Positions 1 through 6,146 of a stretch of DNA of 12,549 nt are shown piece by piece. The translations under genes and the position numbers were made by a program. Under the pieces are notes generated by a model. That model had not been told where the DNA came from. It searched no databases and saw only the letters and a list, made by a program, of their open reading frames with translations. Position 1 is the first letter of the stretch. The number at the start of each line of letters is the position of its first letter. Source of the DNA: CALELF01 sp045617925 (lineage in GTDB: Bacteria; Synergistota; Synergistia; Synergistales; Synergistaceae); the NCBI GenBank assembly GCA_045617925.1, contig JAZLJR010000026.1, forward strand, positions 1 through 12,549, given 5' to 3'.

Positions 1-175
1 CGCGTCCATTTCAAACTATACAAAAAATGTTATTTATCTTCCAAGCACCTTGCCCGAGCTTTACACTTTAATTGCGGTTATTCCGCTTCAGCTTTTTGCT
101 TACTATGTGGCACGCTTCAAGGGCTGTGACATAGATAAACCGAGAAACTTGGCAAAGAGTGTTACTGTTGAATAA
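1..175 (+). CDS. glmS: Glutamine--fructose-6-phosphate aminotransferase, C-terminal end (partial)
   Basis: The first 175 bases are open in the frame starting at base 2 and encode 57 residues before a TAA stop; the gene begins outside the window. The visible residues end in DKPRNLAKSVTVE, which matches the strongly conserved C-terminal tail of GlmS, and the preceding LPELYTLIAVIPLQLFAYY matches the last part of the second SIS (isomerase) domain. GlmS is cytoplasmic and makes glucosamine-6-phosphate from fructose-6-phosphate and glutamine, the entry step to UDP-GlcNAc, peptidoglycan and LPS. Only the tail is visible, so nothing can be said about the glutaminase domain or upstream regulation (for example a glmS ribozyme). 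The next gene begins 6 nt after the stop, so it is probably co-transcribed. Confidence 0.9.
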   Translation, partial: ASISNYTKNVIYLPSTLPELYTLIAVIPLQLFAYYVARFKGCDIDKPRNLAKSVTVE

Positions 176-181
176 CAGATA

Positions 182-412
182 ATGAAAAAACGATATAAAA
201 TTTACCTTGTTACCTTGTGCATCAGCATTTTTTCATTCTGCGTTGGTTATGCCTATCAAGCAGAAAATGAGCAAATGCTACGTTTTTTTGGATGGCTATG
301 CAGAATTTTGGCGCGCACAAGCACCTTTACCTGCATAATCTATTTTCTGTTTAGGTTATATTACGGCACAACAACATTGGTATATTCCTCAATGGATTTT
401 CTTACTTTCTGA
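182..412 (+). CDS. Small predicted membrane protein, family not recognised
   Basis: A 76-residue ORF starting MKKRYKIY. It has two hydrophobic stretches, about residues 7-25 and 47-62, joined by a short polar, Arg-containing segment (LCRILART), so a two-helix inner-membrane protein is likely. No catalytic motif is visible and I do not recognise the family. There is no clear Shine-Dalgarno sequence before the ATG, but the start lies 6 nt after the glmS stop, so translation could be coupled to glmS. Its stop overlaps the next start by one base (TGATG), which supports it being a real, co-translated gene rather than chance. The first hydrophobic stretch could instead be an uncleaved signal anchor. 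Confidence 0.6.
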   Translation: MKKRYKIYLVTLCISIFSFCVGYAYQAENEQMLRFFGWLCRILARTSTFTCIIYFLFRLYYGTTTLVYSSMDFLTF

Positions 413-669
413 TGAACTACACATACATTTTGAAATGTGCTGACGGCACATATTACACTGGCTGGACAAATGACATAACAAAGCGCTTGTCTAATCATAA
501 CAAAGGTATAGCATCAAAATACACCAGAGTACGCAGACCAGTTGAACTTGCCTACCTTGAAGAATTTGAAACAAAGGAAGAAGCAATGAAGCGCGAAGTC
601 GCGATAAAAAAATTAACAAGAATACAAAAGTTAAAACTTATAGAACAAAAAATGGAGGCTACACAATGA
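412..669 (+). CDS. GIY-YIG domain protein, UPF0213 (YhbQ/YazA-like) family
   Basis: An 85-residue stand-alone GIY-YIG nuclease-type domain. The two halves of the signature are visible as YTYILKC (residues 4-9) and YYTGWT (14-19). They are followed by TKRLSNHN, containing the usual arginine (R25) and histidine (H29), and by the helix EAMKREVAIKKLTR with the candidate metal-binding glutamate E62. Length and layout match the small UPF0213 family, whose members are thought to act on DNA but mostly lack a defined physiological role. The ATG overlaps the stop of the upstream membrane protein by one base, and the 3' end overlaps argG by 4 bases (ATGA). Translation is therefore coupled on both sides. 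The family call is confident; the biochemical role is not known. Confidence 0.88.
   Translation: MNYTYILKCADGTYYTGWTNDITKRLSNHNKGIASKYTRVRRPVELAYLEEFETKEEAMKREVAIKKLTRIQKLKLIEQKMEATQ
654..658 (+). promoter_or_regulatory. Ribosome binding site of argG inside the GIY-YIG gene
   Basis: A perfect GGAGG lies in the last codons of the GIY-YIG gene, 7 nt before the argG ATG at 666. This fixes the argG start and shows argG is translated from a shared transcript. Confidence 0.8.
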
Positions 670-1949
670 GCGAAAAACAAATCAAACGCATAGTTCTCGC
701 CTATTCAGGCGGTTTGGACACATCTGTCCTTGTGCCTTGGCTCAAGGAAAATTACGAGGGGTGTGAAATCATCGGCGTTTGTGGCAACTTTGGACAAAAA
801 GACGAAATTTCCGATTTGCCAGAAAGAGCAAAAAAGGCAGGACTTGACAAACTCTACATTGAAGATATGACAGAGGAGCTCGTCAATGACTACATCGTGC
901 CAACAATTCAGGCAGGTGCAGACTATGAGGGTTACCTTTTAGGCACAAGCTTTGCAAGACCGCTCCTAACAAAGCGCCTTGTGGAAATTGCAAAGAAAGA
1001 AAAGGCAGACGCAATTTGCCACGGCTGCACAGGCAAGGGCAATGACCAGGTTCGTATGGAGCTTGCTATTTACTACCTTGCACCAGAAATTCAAATTATC
1101 GCTCCATGGAGAACATGGAACATAAAAAGCCGTGATGAAGAAATTGACTATGCAGAAGCACACAATGTGCCACTCAAGATAAATCGCGAAACAAACTATT
1201 CAAAGGACAAGAACATTTGGCACTTGTCACACGAGGGGCTTGACCTTGAAGACCCTGCAAACGAGCCACAGCTTGAAAAGCAGGGCTTTCTTGAAATGAG
1301 CGTGTCACCATTACAGGCACCAGACGAGCCAACCTATGTCACAATTTCATTTGAAAAGGGTGTCCCTTCAAAGCTCAATGGAAAAGAAATGACAGCAACA
1401 GAGATTCTCTTTGCCTTAAATGAAATCGGTGGCAAGAATGGAATTGGCATTTTTGATGTCGTGGAAAATCGCCTCGTTGGCATGAAGAGCCGTGGCGTTT
1501 ATGAAACACCAGGTGGAACAATTCTTTACAAGGCTCATGAAGTCTTGGAAACTATAACACTAGACAAATTGACAGCCCACAAGAAGCGTGAGCTTGCCCT
1601 TACCATGGGAGAGCTTATATATAACGGCCAGTGGTTTAGCCCACTCCGTGAAGCATTGCAAGCCTTTGTTACAAAGACACAGGAAGTTGTAACAGGTGAT
1701 GTTCGCTTGAAGCTCTACAAGGGCAACATGATAAACGCCGGAGTGACAAGCCCATACACATTGCACAGCGAAGAGATTGCAACCTTTGGTGAAAGCGATG
1801 CATACAAGCATAGTGATGCAAGTGGCTTTATCAAGATTTATGGTCTGCCAACAAAGGTCGTAGCAATGGCGAGAAAGAAAATGCCAAAGTGCAAGTGCTG
1901 CTGTGGCGACAAGGAGAAAAAAGGCTTCTTTTCAAAAATTTTCGGCTAA
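666..1949 (+). CDS. argG: Argininosuccinate synthase with an added Cys/Lys-rich tail
   Basis: ArgG joins citrulline and aspartate using ATP to give argininosuccinate, AMP and PPi, the penultimate step of arginine synthesis in the cytoplasm. The ATP-pyrophosphatase P-loop SGGLDTS is at residues 14-20. The family hallmarks HGCTGKGNDQVR (aspartate/citrulline site) and the C-terminal GFIKIYGLPTKVVAMARKK are all present. At 427 residues it is longer than the usual 400 or so. The excess is a tail after the normal end (about 406-427) with CKCCC at 409-413, several lysines and a hydrophobic GFFSKIFG terminus. The tail is in frame and ends at a normal TAA, so it is not an obvious frameshift. The start is fixed by GGAGG and a 4-bp overlap with the upstream gene. 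The product also feeds the arginine-agmatine-putrescine route that ends in the amidase near 10200. Confidence 0.97.
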   Translation: MSEKQIKRIVLAYSGGLDTSVLVPWLKENYEGCEIIGVCGNFGQKDEISDLPERAKKAGLDKLYIEDMTEELVNDYIVPTIQAGADYEGYLLGTSFARPLLTKRLVEIAKKEKADAICHGCTGKGNDQVRMELAIYYLAPEIQIIAPWRTWNIKSRDEEIDYAEAHNVPLKINRETNYSKDKNIWHLSHEGLDLEDPANEPQLEKQGFLEMSVSPLQAPDEPTYVTISFEKGVPSKLNGKEMTATEILFALNEIGGKNGIGIFDVVENRLVGMKSRGVYETPGGTILYKAHEVLETITLDKLTAHKKRELALTMGELIYNGQWFSPLREALQAFVTKTQEVVTGDVRLKLYKGNMINAGVTSPYTLHSEEIATFGESDAYKHSDASGFIKIYGLPTKVVAMARKKMPKCKCCCGDKEKKGFFSKIFG

Positions 1950-1970
1950 ATTTTAGTTGAACAGCTAAAG

Positions 1971-2216
1971 ATGAAAAAGAATTTTTACATTGATTCCATT
2001 GATTGTGGCACAGCATATATAGTAGAGGAAAGGACATGCAAAAGCTACGCTTTTCCCCTAGAGCTTTTGCCGAAAGGCTCTATGGAAGACCAATGGATAA
2101 GCTTGGAAATTTGCAAAATTGAACAGGTAAAAAAGACAAAAAAAGCAAAAAGCGAAAATTTGAAAAATGAAATTGAAAATATGTTTGACGCCTTGGAACA
2201 GGGCAAACGAATTTAA
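1971..2216 (+). CDS. DUF3006-like small protein
   Basis: An 81-residue ORF, 21 nt after argG. Its N-terminal half (FYIDSIDCGTAYIVEE...SYAFPLELLPKGSMEDQWISLEI) follows the pattern of DUF3006: a short beta-rich domain beginning with a (Y/I)IDR-like strand, then a P.ELLP.G turn. The C-terminal part is a charged helix (about residues 52-78, KKTKKAKSENLKNEIENMFD), as in that family. Function is unknown. It sits between argG and gpt with short gaps on both sides, so it is likely in the same operon. The ribosome binding site is weak (CTAAAG just before the ATG). The family assignment is by eye from a short sequence and should be treated as moderate. Confidence 0.65.
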   Translation: MKKNFYIDSIDCGTAYIVEERTCKSYAFPLELLPKGSMEDQWISLEICKIEQVKKTKKAKSENLKNEIENMFDALEQGKRI

Positions 2217-2235
2217 GGTATAGAGAGGAAATAAC

Positions 2236-2739
2236 ATGTCAACAAGCGAAAGATACCACAAGGAATACTTTGTTTCTTGGGAAATGTTTCAGGCTGACTG
2301 CAGGGCTTTAACTTGGAAACTGCTTGGAATTAGAAAAGACTGGAGCCACATTGTGGCGGTCACCCGAGGTGGACTTGCACCAGCAGCGGTGCTAGCCGCA
2401 GAGCTCAATATCCATTACATTGACACTCTTTGCATTTCTTCCTACACCTTGAAAGAACAATCTGAAGCAAAGATTATAAAAACTGCATTCTCAAAGGATG
2501 CGGATGAAACTTGGCTCATTCTTGATGACCTTGTTGACACGGGCAAAACTGCAAAGATAGTAAGAGAGATGTTTCCCACTTCGCATTTTGCCACATTATA
2601 TGCAAAGCCATTAGGGTTACAGTATGTTGACACATGCTTAACCTGCCTTAGCCAAGACACTTGGGTCTGTTTTCCTTGGGAAACAACCGCATCACCAAGG
2701 CTTGAGCCTTTGATTTATCAAAAAATGCAAAATATTTAA
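2236..2739 (+). CDS. gpt: Xanthine(-guanine) phosphoribosyltransferase
   Basis: A type I phosphoribosyltransferase of 167 residues that moves the phosphoribosyl group of PRPP to a purine base in the salvage pathway. It resembles enterobacterial Gpt along its length: VSWEMFQ near the start, TRGGLAPAAVLA (43-54, pyrophosphate-binding loop), HYIDTLCISSY (60-70), the PRPP motif LILDDLVDTGKTA (94-106), HFATLYAKP (117-125) and QDTWVCFPW (140-148), where the conserved Trp stacks on the base. These last two blocks point to Gpt rather than the Bacillus Xpt or Hpt types. Substrate preference among xanthine, guanine and hypoxanthine cannot be read from sequence alone. AGAGGA about 6 nt before the ATG supports the start. 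It lies 19 nt after the DUF3006-like gene and 12 nt before gpmA, so it is operonic. Confidence 0.88.
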   Translation: MSTSERYHKEYFVSWEMFQADCRALTWKLLGIRKDWSHIVAVTRGGLAPAAVLAAELNIHYIDTLCISSYTLKEQSEAKIIKTAFSKDADETWLILDDLVDTGKTAKIVREMFPTSHFATLYAKPLGLQYVDTCLTCLSQDTWVCFPWETTASPRLEPLIYQKMQNI

Positions 2740-2751
2740 GGAGAGAAAATT

Positions 2752-3498
2752 ATGTATAAAGTTGTATTAATTCGCCATGGCGAAAGCCAGTGGAACAAAG
2801 AAAACCGCTTCACAGGCTGGACTGATGTTGCCTTGTCCGACAAGGGCATGCAAGAAGCTAGCGACGCAGGAAAATTGTTAAAGGCAGAGGGATATTCCTT
2901 TGACAAGGCATACACTTCTGTGCTTCGCCGTGCTATCACGACACTTTTTGGCGTTTTGTCCGAGCTTGATGAGCTTTATTTGCCAGTGGAAAAGAGCTGG
3001 AAGTTAAACGAGCGCCACTATGGTGCTTTGCAGGGCTTGAATAAGTCTGAAACTGCAGAAAAATATGGAGCAGATCAAGTAAAAATTTGGCGCAGAAGCT
3101 ATGACGTTCGCCCACCGCTACTTGAAAAGACAGACGAGCGTTATCCAGGACTTGACCCACGCTATGCTTCCCTCACGGAAGCAGAATGCCCCTGTGGCGA
3201 GTGTCTTGCAGACACGGTTGCACGTGTTGTGCCATATTGGGAAAATGTCATTGCCCGTGATGTCAAGGCAGGAAAGAAGATTATCATAGCAGCACACGGC
3301 AACAGCCTTCGTGCTCTTGTTAAATACCTTGACAATGTCAGCGAAGCAGACATCTTGGAGCTTAATATTCCAACCGGTGTGCCACTTGTTTATGAGCTTG
3401 ATGAAAATTTAAAACCAATAAAGCATTACTATCTTGGAGACCAAGAGGCAATAAAGGCAGCACAGGAAGCTGTTGCAAATCAAGGAAAAAAGAAATAA
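2752..3498 (+). CDS. gpmA: 2,3-bisphosphoglycerate-dependent phosphoglycerate mutase
   Basis: A cofactor-dependent mutase of 248 residues (usual length about 250) that interconverts 3- and 2-phosphoglycerate in glycolysis and gluconeogenesis. The phosphohistidine motif LIRHGES is at residues 6-12 (H9), with NRFTGWTDVALSDKG (18-32), the acid/base glutamate E87 in LNERHYGALQG, the second histidine H182 in AAHGNSLRALV, and NIPTGVPLVYELD (205-217). The tail QEAVANQGKKK is typical of the long, cofactor-dependent form. An AGGAG overlapping the gpt stop codon, 8 nt from the ATG, gives tight coupling with gpt. It is the last gene of the rightward group and is followed by a long hairpin at 3619-3658. 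Confidence 0.96.
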   Translation: MYKVVLIRHGESQWNKENRFTGWTDVALSDKGMQEASDAGKLLKAEGYSFDKAYTSVLRRAITTLFGVLSELDELYLPVEKSWKLNERHYGALQGLNKSETAEKYGADQVKIWRRSYDVRPPLLEKTDERYPGLDPRYASLTEAECPCGECLADTVARVVPYWENVIARDVKAGKKIIIAAHGNSLRALVKYLDNVSEADILELNIPTGVPLVYELDENLKPIKHYYLGDQEAIKAAQEAVANQGKKK

Positions 3499-3533
3499 AA
3501 ATTAGCCATAAAGGACAAGGGCAAGCCCTTTTG

Positions 3534-3566
3534 AATTGAGAATTGAGAGTTGAAAATTGAGAATTG
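3534..3566. repeat. AATTGAG-type arm, left copy
   Basis: The arm consists of runs of AATTGAG and close variants. About 28 of 32 positions match the reverse complement of 3723-3757, so the two can pair as the stem of a large hairpin or represent the ends of one inserted element. Confidence 0.8.
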
Positions 3567-3570
3567 CGGT

Positions 3571-3587
3571 GTGCTACTTCGTAGCAC
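3571..3587. repeat. Triloop hairpin GTGCTAC-TTC-GTAGCAC
   Basis: A perfect 7-bp stem with a 3-nt loop, just inside the left AATTGAG arm. It is one of at least nine intergenic hairpins in this window with the same geometry but different stem sequences. Confidence 0.85.
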
Positions 3588-3618
3588 GAATTGAAAAAAA
3601 CATTAACTAGTAATACAA

Positions 3619-3658
3619 AAACAAGGATTAGATACTTTTAGCTATCTAATCCTTGTTT
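3619..3658 (+). terminator. Long perfect hairpin after gpmA
   Basis: Positions 3619-3634 (AAACAAGGATTAGATA) are the exact reverse complement of 3643-3658, giving 16 bp with an 8-nt loop. The stem ends in TTGTTT but lacks a long T-run afterwards, so it may be a weak intrinsic terminator for the argG-gpmA group. It may instead be simply the core of the surrounding nested repeat. Confidence 0.6.
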
Positions 3659-3685
3659 ATCTCTGCAAATGTAACAAAATCTTTT

Positions 3686-3720
3686 GTGGCAAAGCCACTA
3701 TAAATTGTGGCGTAGCCACA
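3686..3720. repeat. Pair of adjacent triloop hairpins
   Basis: GTGGC-AAA-GCCAC (3686-3698) is followed 7 nt later by TGTGGC-GTA-GCCACA (3706-3720). The stems share GTGGC, so the four arms can also pair crosswise, allowing alternative folds. They sit just inside the right AATTGAG arm. Confidence 0.8.
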
Positions 3721-3722
3721 CA

Positions 3723-3757
3723 TTAATTCTCAATTCTCCATTTTCAATTCTCAATTT
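3723..3757. repeat. AATTGAG-type arm, right (inverted) copy
   Basis: A run of CAATTCTC-type units, complementary to 3534-3566 with only a few mismatches. It forms the right arm of the inner inverted repeat of element A. Confidence 0.8.
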
Positions 3758-3826
3758 TGTCGGCTTTGCCGACAGCTCTATGTCCTCTATGTTCTTTATG
3801 GCAAAAATTTTTTATGGTAAAAAGAC

Positions 3827-3862
3827 AAAAAAATAGTCGCAGGAAATCCTGCGACTATTTTT
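3827..3862 (-). terminator. Bidirectional intrinsic terminator of the porin gene
   Basis: ATAGTCGCAGGA-AA-TCCTGCGACTAT forms a GC-rich perfect stem flanked by at least five A on the left and five T on the right. On the minus strand it follows the porin stop codon by about 40 nt and ends in a U-run. On the plus strand it also has a T-run, so it can stop transcription from both convergent sides. Confidence 0.9.
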
Positions 3863-3903
3863 ATATTCTTTCGTAATCTACAATCTACAGTGTTCTAATC
3901 AAA

Positions 3904-5493
3904 TTAGAAGCTGAGGATTGTGCGGAAACGGAAGAGGTTTTCTGTGCCTGAGTATTTCTGAGCACCAGAAGCACTTTTACCGTAGTCTCTCCAGTCATAC
4001 TGAAGCTGGAATGCAATGGCTGGTGTGTACTGATACTTGAAGCCAACTGCGAAGTTGTCTGTTCTATCAATATCAAGCTTGCCACGGTTGTCAATTGACT
4101 GCCATGCTGCATAACCCTTCAACTTCTTTGTAAAGTCTCTGTGGATACCAACCTTCCAGAACTTGAAGTCGGTATTTGCAACATTGGTTCTAGAGCCGTC
4201 ACCATCATAAGAAGAGAAGTTTGACATGATCTGGTCGTAACCGATTGTGCTATTTGCATCGTCTGCACGATAAATGAAACCTTCGCCAACCTGACCATAC
4301 TGAACCCAGAGGGAGAAGAGCTTTAAGAGGCTCTGATCTGCCTCGAGAATTGCCTGCCAGTAATCAGCATTCTTTAAGAAGCCACCAAAGCTATTTGGAT
4401 CTTCGTGACCCTGATACTGCTGGTGGTTGAATGTGCCCTTAACTGTAAGACCATTCAAGATCTTGTAGTTTGCATAGACACCATAGTTCACGATGTTTGC
4501 CCCATCAAACCTAGACTCTTTTAATGCTTCTGGTTTATCTGGATCAGTTTCGTCATAGCCAGTTACTAAATCGTTACCCTTACCATCAAACTTTGCATAG
4601 CGACCAAAGAGACCGAGCTTGAGCTTCTCGCCCTTATAGCCGAGCTTTGCGCCGTATGTCATATAGTTCTGATCTGTGTAATCACCACTGCTAACTGAAT
4701 CAATGTATTGAGTGTTTCTTCCGACATAAACATCGAGGTCAAACTTGCCCCAGTCCTTACGGAAGTCAAAGCCCATGAATTTGAGGTCAGACCAGAATGC
4801 TTCTTCGTCACCCCAGCCGCCATACTTGGCGTCATAGAGACCATACTCGTCATCCCAGTCATTAACCTGGTAACCAAACTTACCTGTGATATTCCATGGA
4901 AGCTTTGTGGAGAACCAAAGTCTGTCAACTCTGAAGTTCTTGGAACCCTTGCCATCAAGTGTCAAGAAGTTCACACGCATCTGGAAGAATGTGTCTGGAT
5001 CAACCTGCTTCTCAATGAAGAAACGGGCTCTGTGATACTCAAACTTTGGCTGTGTTGTCTTATTATCACTGCCGCCCCACTCTGCGTCCATCCAGAAGAT
5101 TCCCTTCAAACGGAGACCCTTGAGACCCTTCTCAAGACCTGCAACTCTCTTGTCAAGGTCTGCAACCTTAACGCCGAGTGCATCGAGTTCATTCTTATAC
5201 TCTGCAACGAGCTTGTTAACGAGCTCAACATCCTCTTTGCTTGCCTTGCCCTCGTCAACATAAACGAGTGCGCGTGCAACGATTGATGCCATCTCGTATC
5301 TTGTTGCGAGCTGGCCGCCCTTGTACTGGCCATCTGGATAACCAGAAACCACGCCACGGCTTGCCAAAAGTGCTACTGCGTCATATGACCAGTGACCTGC
5401 TGGAACATCTGCAAATGGATTGCTTGCTGCCATTGCTGGGGCGGCAAATGCAACCATTGCTGCTAAAACTACTGCTGCTAAAATCTTTTTCAT
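3904..5493 (-). CDS. SLH-domain outer-membrane porin, OmpM/Mep45 type
   Basis: A 529-residue exported protein. Residues 1-22 are a signal peptide (MKKILAAVVLAAMVAFAAPAMA, likely cleaved after AMA). Residues about 25-75 form one SLH domain with GHWSYDAV, GVVSGYPDG and the TRYE motif (64-67). Residues about 85-125 are a heptad-like coiled coil. The rest is alternating aromatic/polar strands typical of a 16-18 strand barrel, ending in FRFRTILSF with the terminal Phe recognised by the BAM machinery. This layout defines the OmpM family of Negativicutes, where the SLH domain binds polyamine-modified peptidoglycan and the barrel acts as a general porin and membrane tether. The start is supported by AGGGGG 10 nt upstream. 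The gene stands alone, with tandem promoters, a long leader and its own terminator. The porin type is confident; solute range is unknown. Confidence 0.93.
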   Translation of the reverse strand: MKKILAAVVLAAMVAFAAPAMAASNPFADVPAGHWSYDAVALLASRGVVSGYPDGQYKGGQLATRYEMASIVARALVYVDEGKASKEDVELVNKLVAEYKNELDALGVKVADLDKRVAGLEKGLKGLRLKGIFWMDAEWGGSDNKTTQPKFEYHRARFFIEKQVDPDTFFQMRVNFLTLDGKGSKNFRVDRLWFSTKLPWNITGKFGYQVNDWDDEYGLYDAKYGGWGDEEAFWSDLKFMGFDFRKDWGKFDLDVYVGRNTQYIDSVSSGDYTDQNYMTYGAKLGYKGEKLKLGLFGRYAKFDGKGNDLVTGYDETDPDKPEALKESRFDGANIVNYGVYANYKILNGLTVKGTFNHQQYQGHEDPNSFGGFLKNADYWQAILEADQSLLKLFSLWVQYGQVGEGFIYRADDANSTIGYDQIMSNFSSYDGDGSRTNVANTDFKFWKVGIHRDFTKKLKGYAAWQSIDNRGKLDIDRTDNFAVGFKYQYTPAIAFQLQYDWRDYGKSASGAQKYSGTENLFRFRTILSF

Positions 5494-5503
5494 AATTTAA
5501 CAA

Positions 5504-5509
5504 CCCCCT
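5504..5509 (-). promoter_or_regulatory. Ribosome binding site of the porin gene
   Basis: On the minus strand AGGGGG lies 10 nt before the ATG. The spacing is slightly long, but no other candidate is nearby. Confidence 0.7.
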
Positions 5510-5753
5510 ATAGTTGTGTAATTTTTTCTTTTGCAAGCTATTGCCTGCAAGGCGTGTTTTGCTCATATTATTTTACAAAACCTACCTTTTGCCGGACACG
5601 ACACACAAACTAGGGTTCGTAACAAGGACCAAAAGTATCCAATGTTGCCTTTTTTTGCTTGTCTTTTCACCATTATTTGTGCTTATGTCGCCTTGAAGTC
5701 CTACATCTCGTTAATAGCAGACGGGGGAAAGCACCTCTCTTTCTTGCCTCGCG

Positions 5754-5781
5754 ATTATACATAAGCTTCAAGCTCATCCAA
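5754..5781 (-). promoter_or_regulatory. Downstream porin promoter (P2 candidate)
   Basis: On the minus strand TTGGAT (5781-5776), a 16-nt spacer and a perfect TATAAT (5759-5754). The expected start is near 5747, giving a leader of about 250 nt before the porin ATG. Confidence 0.6.
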
Positions 5782-5788
5782 CGGCTGG

Positions 5789-5816
5789 ATTTTAACACTT
5801 TTTTTTCTCCTGTCAA
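5789..5816 (-). promoter_or_regulatory. Upstream porin promoter (P1 candidate)
   Basis: On the minus strand a perfect TTGACA (5816-5811), a 16-nt spacer and TGTTAAAAT, an extended -10 (TAAAAT at 5794-5789). The expected start is near 5782. It lies directly below a set of phased A-tracts. Confidence 0.7.
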
Positions 5817-5867
5817 GTACTTTTTTTAAATTTTTTTTATTTTTTTATGAATTTTTAATACTTTTTT
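5799..5867 (-). promoter_or_regulatory. Phased A-tract array behind the porin promoter
   Basis: On the minus strand there are six A-runs of 5-8 bases, at plus positions 5799-5806, 5821-5827, 5831-5838, 5840-5846, 5852-5856 and 5862-5867. The five upstream of the -35 box have centres about 10.5, 8.5, 11 and 10.5 bp apart, close to one helical turn. The sixth, within the promoter spacer, is two turns away. Such phasing is known to bend DNA, and A-runs just upstream of -35 act as UP elements. Confidence 0.6.
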
Positions 5868-5872
5868 GTAAT

Positions 5873-5922
5873 TAGCCATAAAATTTATTAGCCATAAAGG
5901 GGATATAGACGGACAGCGTCCG
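5873..5922. repeat. Partial element with two TAGCCATAAA copies and a hairpin
   Basis: TAGCCATAAA occurs at 5873-5882 and again at 5889-5898, both in direct orientation, followed by the triloop hairpin CGGAC-AGC-GTCCG (5910-5922). No matching right end is seen before element B starts at 5941, so this looks like a broken or incomplete member of the family. Confidence 0.6.
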
Positions 5923-5940
5923 CTAAAAACATATAACCAC

Positions 5941-6032
5941 TAGCCATAAAGGACATAAAGGACATAGAGTTGTCGGCTACGCCGACAAAAAAAATTAGCG
6001 AGCAACGCTCGCCTTTATGTTCTCTATGGCTA
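5941..6032. repeat. Inverted-repeat element B
   Basis: The left end TAGCCATAAAGGACATAAAG (5941-5960), with a further GGACATAGAG unit, is matched in inverted form by 6013-6032. Directly inside are two perfect triloop hairpins, TTGTCGGC-TAC-GCCGACAA (5970-5988) and GCGAGC-AAC-GCTCGC (5998-6012), with only 9 nt between them. This is the shortest complete copy in the window. It lies between the porin promoter region and the nitroreductase promoter. The 5494-6146 interval otherwise contains only the porin leader, promoters and T-rich DNA, and I see no gene in it. Confidence 0.8.
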
Positions 6033-6089
6033 AAATGTTTTTTATTTGTGCTTATAGCTAAAAAAGCTCTTTTTTTTTTACTATTGTTT

Positions 6090-6098
6090 TGTTATAAT
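6090..6098 (+). promoter_or_regulatory. Extended -10 promoter of the nitroreductase-like gene
   Basis: TGTTATAAT is a consensus extended -10. No good -35 is present at the normal distance, where there is a T-run, which is acceptable for an extended -10 promoter. The expected start is near 6105, about 42 nt before the ATG. Confidence 0.6.
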
Positions 6099-6146
6099 AC
6101 CCGAAAATGTGGGTTCGCTTGTAGCCCTTATATATAGGAGGACAAA

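Larger units (their letters stand above)
3503..3802. repeat. Composite inverted-repeat element A (nested)
   Basis: The ends are inverted copies of TAGCCATAAAGGACA: the left end is at 3503-3517, and the complement at 3778-3802 reads GCCATAAAGAACATAG and onward. Immediately inside each end is a small hairpin: AAGGGC-AA-GCCCTT at 3517-3530 and TGTCGGC-TTT-GCCGACA at 3758-3774. Between them lies a second inverted pair of AATTGAG-type arms (3534-3566 and 3723-3757), which in turn encloses three more small hairpins and the long hairpin at 3619-3658. The 3499-3903 interval has no credible gene. The same outer ends and hairpins recur at 5941-6032 and 6773-6903. A MITE-like or REP-like origin is inference. 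Confidence 0.75.

Noticed and set aside
3503..3802. CRISPR array
   Set aside because: The repeats are inverted and nested rather than regularly spaced direct repeats with unique spacers, and no cas gene is near.
4708..5286. A 192-codon open frame on the plus strand opposite the porin
   Set aside because: It lies entirely inside the well-supported porin gene. Its composition mirrors the porin codons, and it has no ribosome binding site or recognisable domain.
5381..5566. A 61-codon frame starting in the porin leader and crossing the porin start (MSKTRLAGN...)
   Set aside because: No proper ribosome binding site precedes its ATG, and most of it is out-of-frame porin sequence. It is kept only as a remark under the long-leader finding.
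5531..5764. A plus-strand frame of about 77 codons in the gap upstream of the porin
   Set aside because: It overlaps the porin leader antisense, has no ribosome binding site and resembles no known family.
6045..6080. Terminator at AGCT-AAAAA-AGCT followed by a long T-run
   Set aside because: The stem is only about 4-5 bp, too weak to call. The T-run may instead serve the nitroreductase promoter region.
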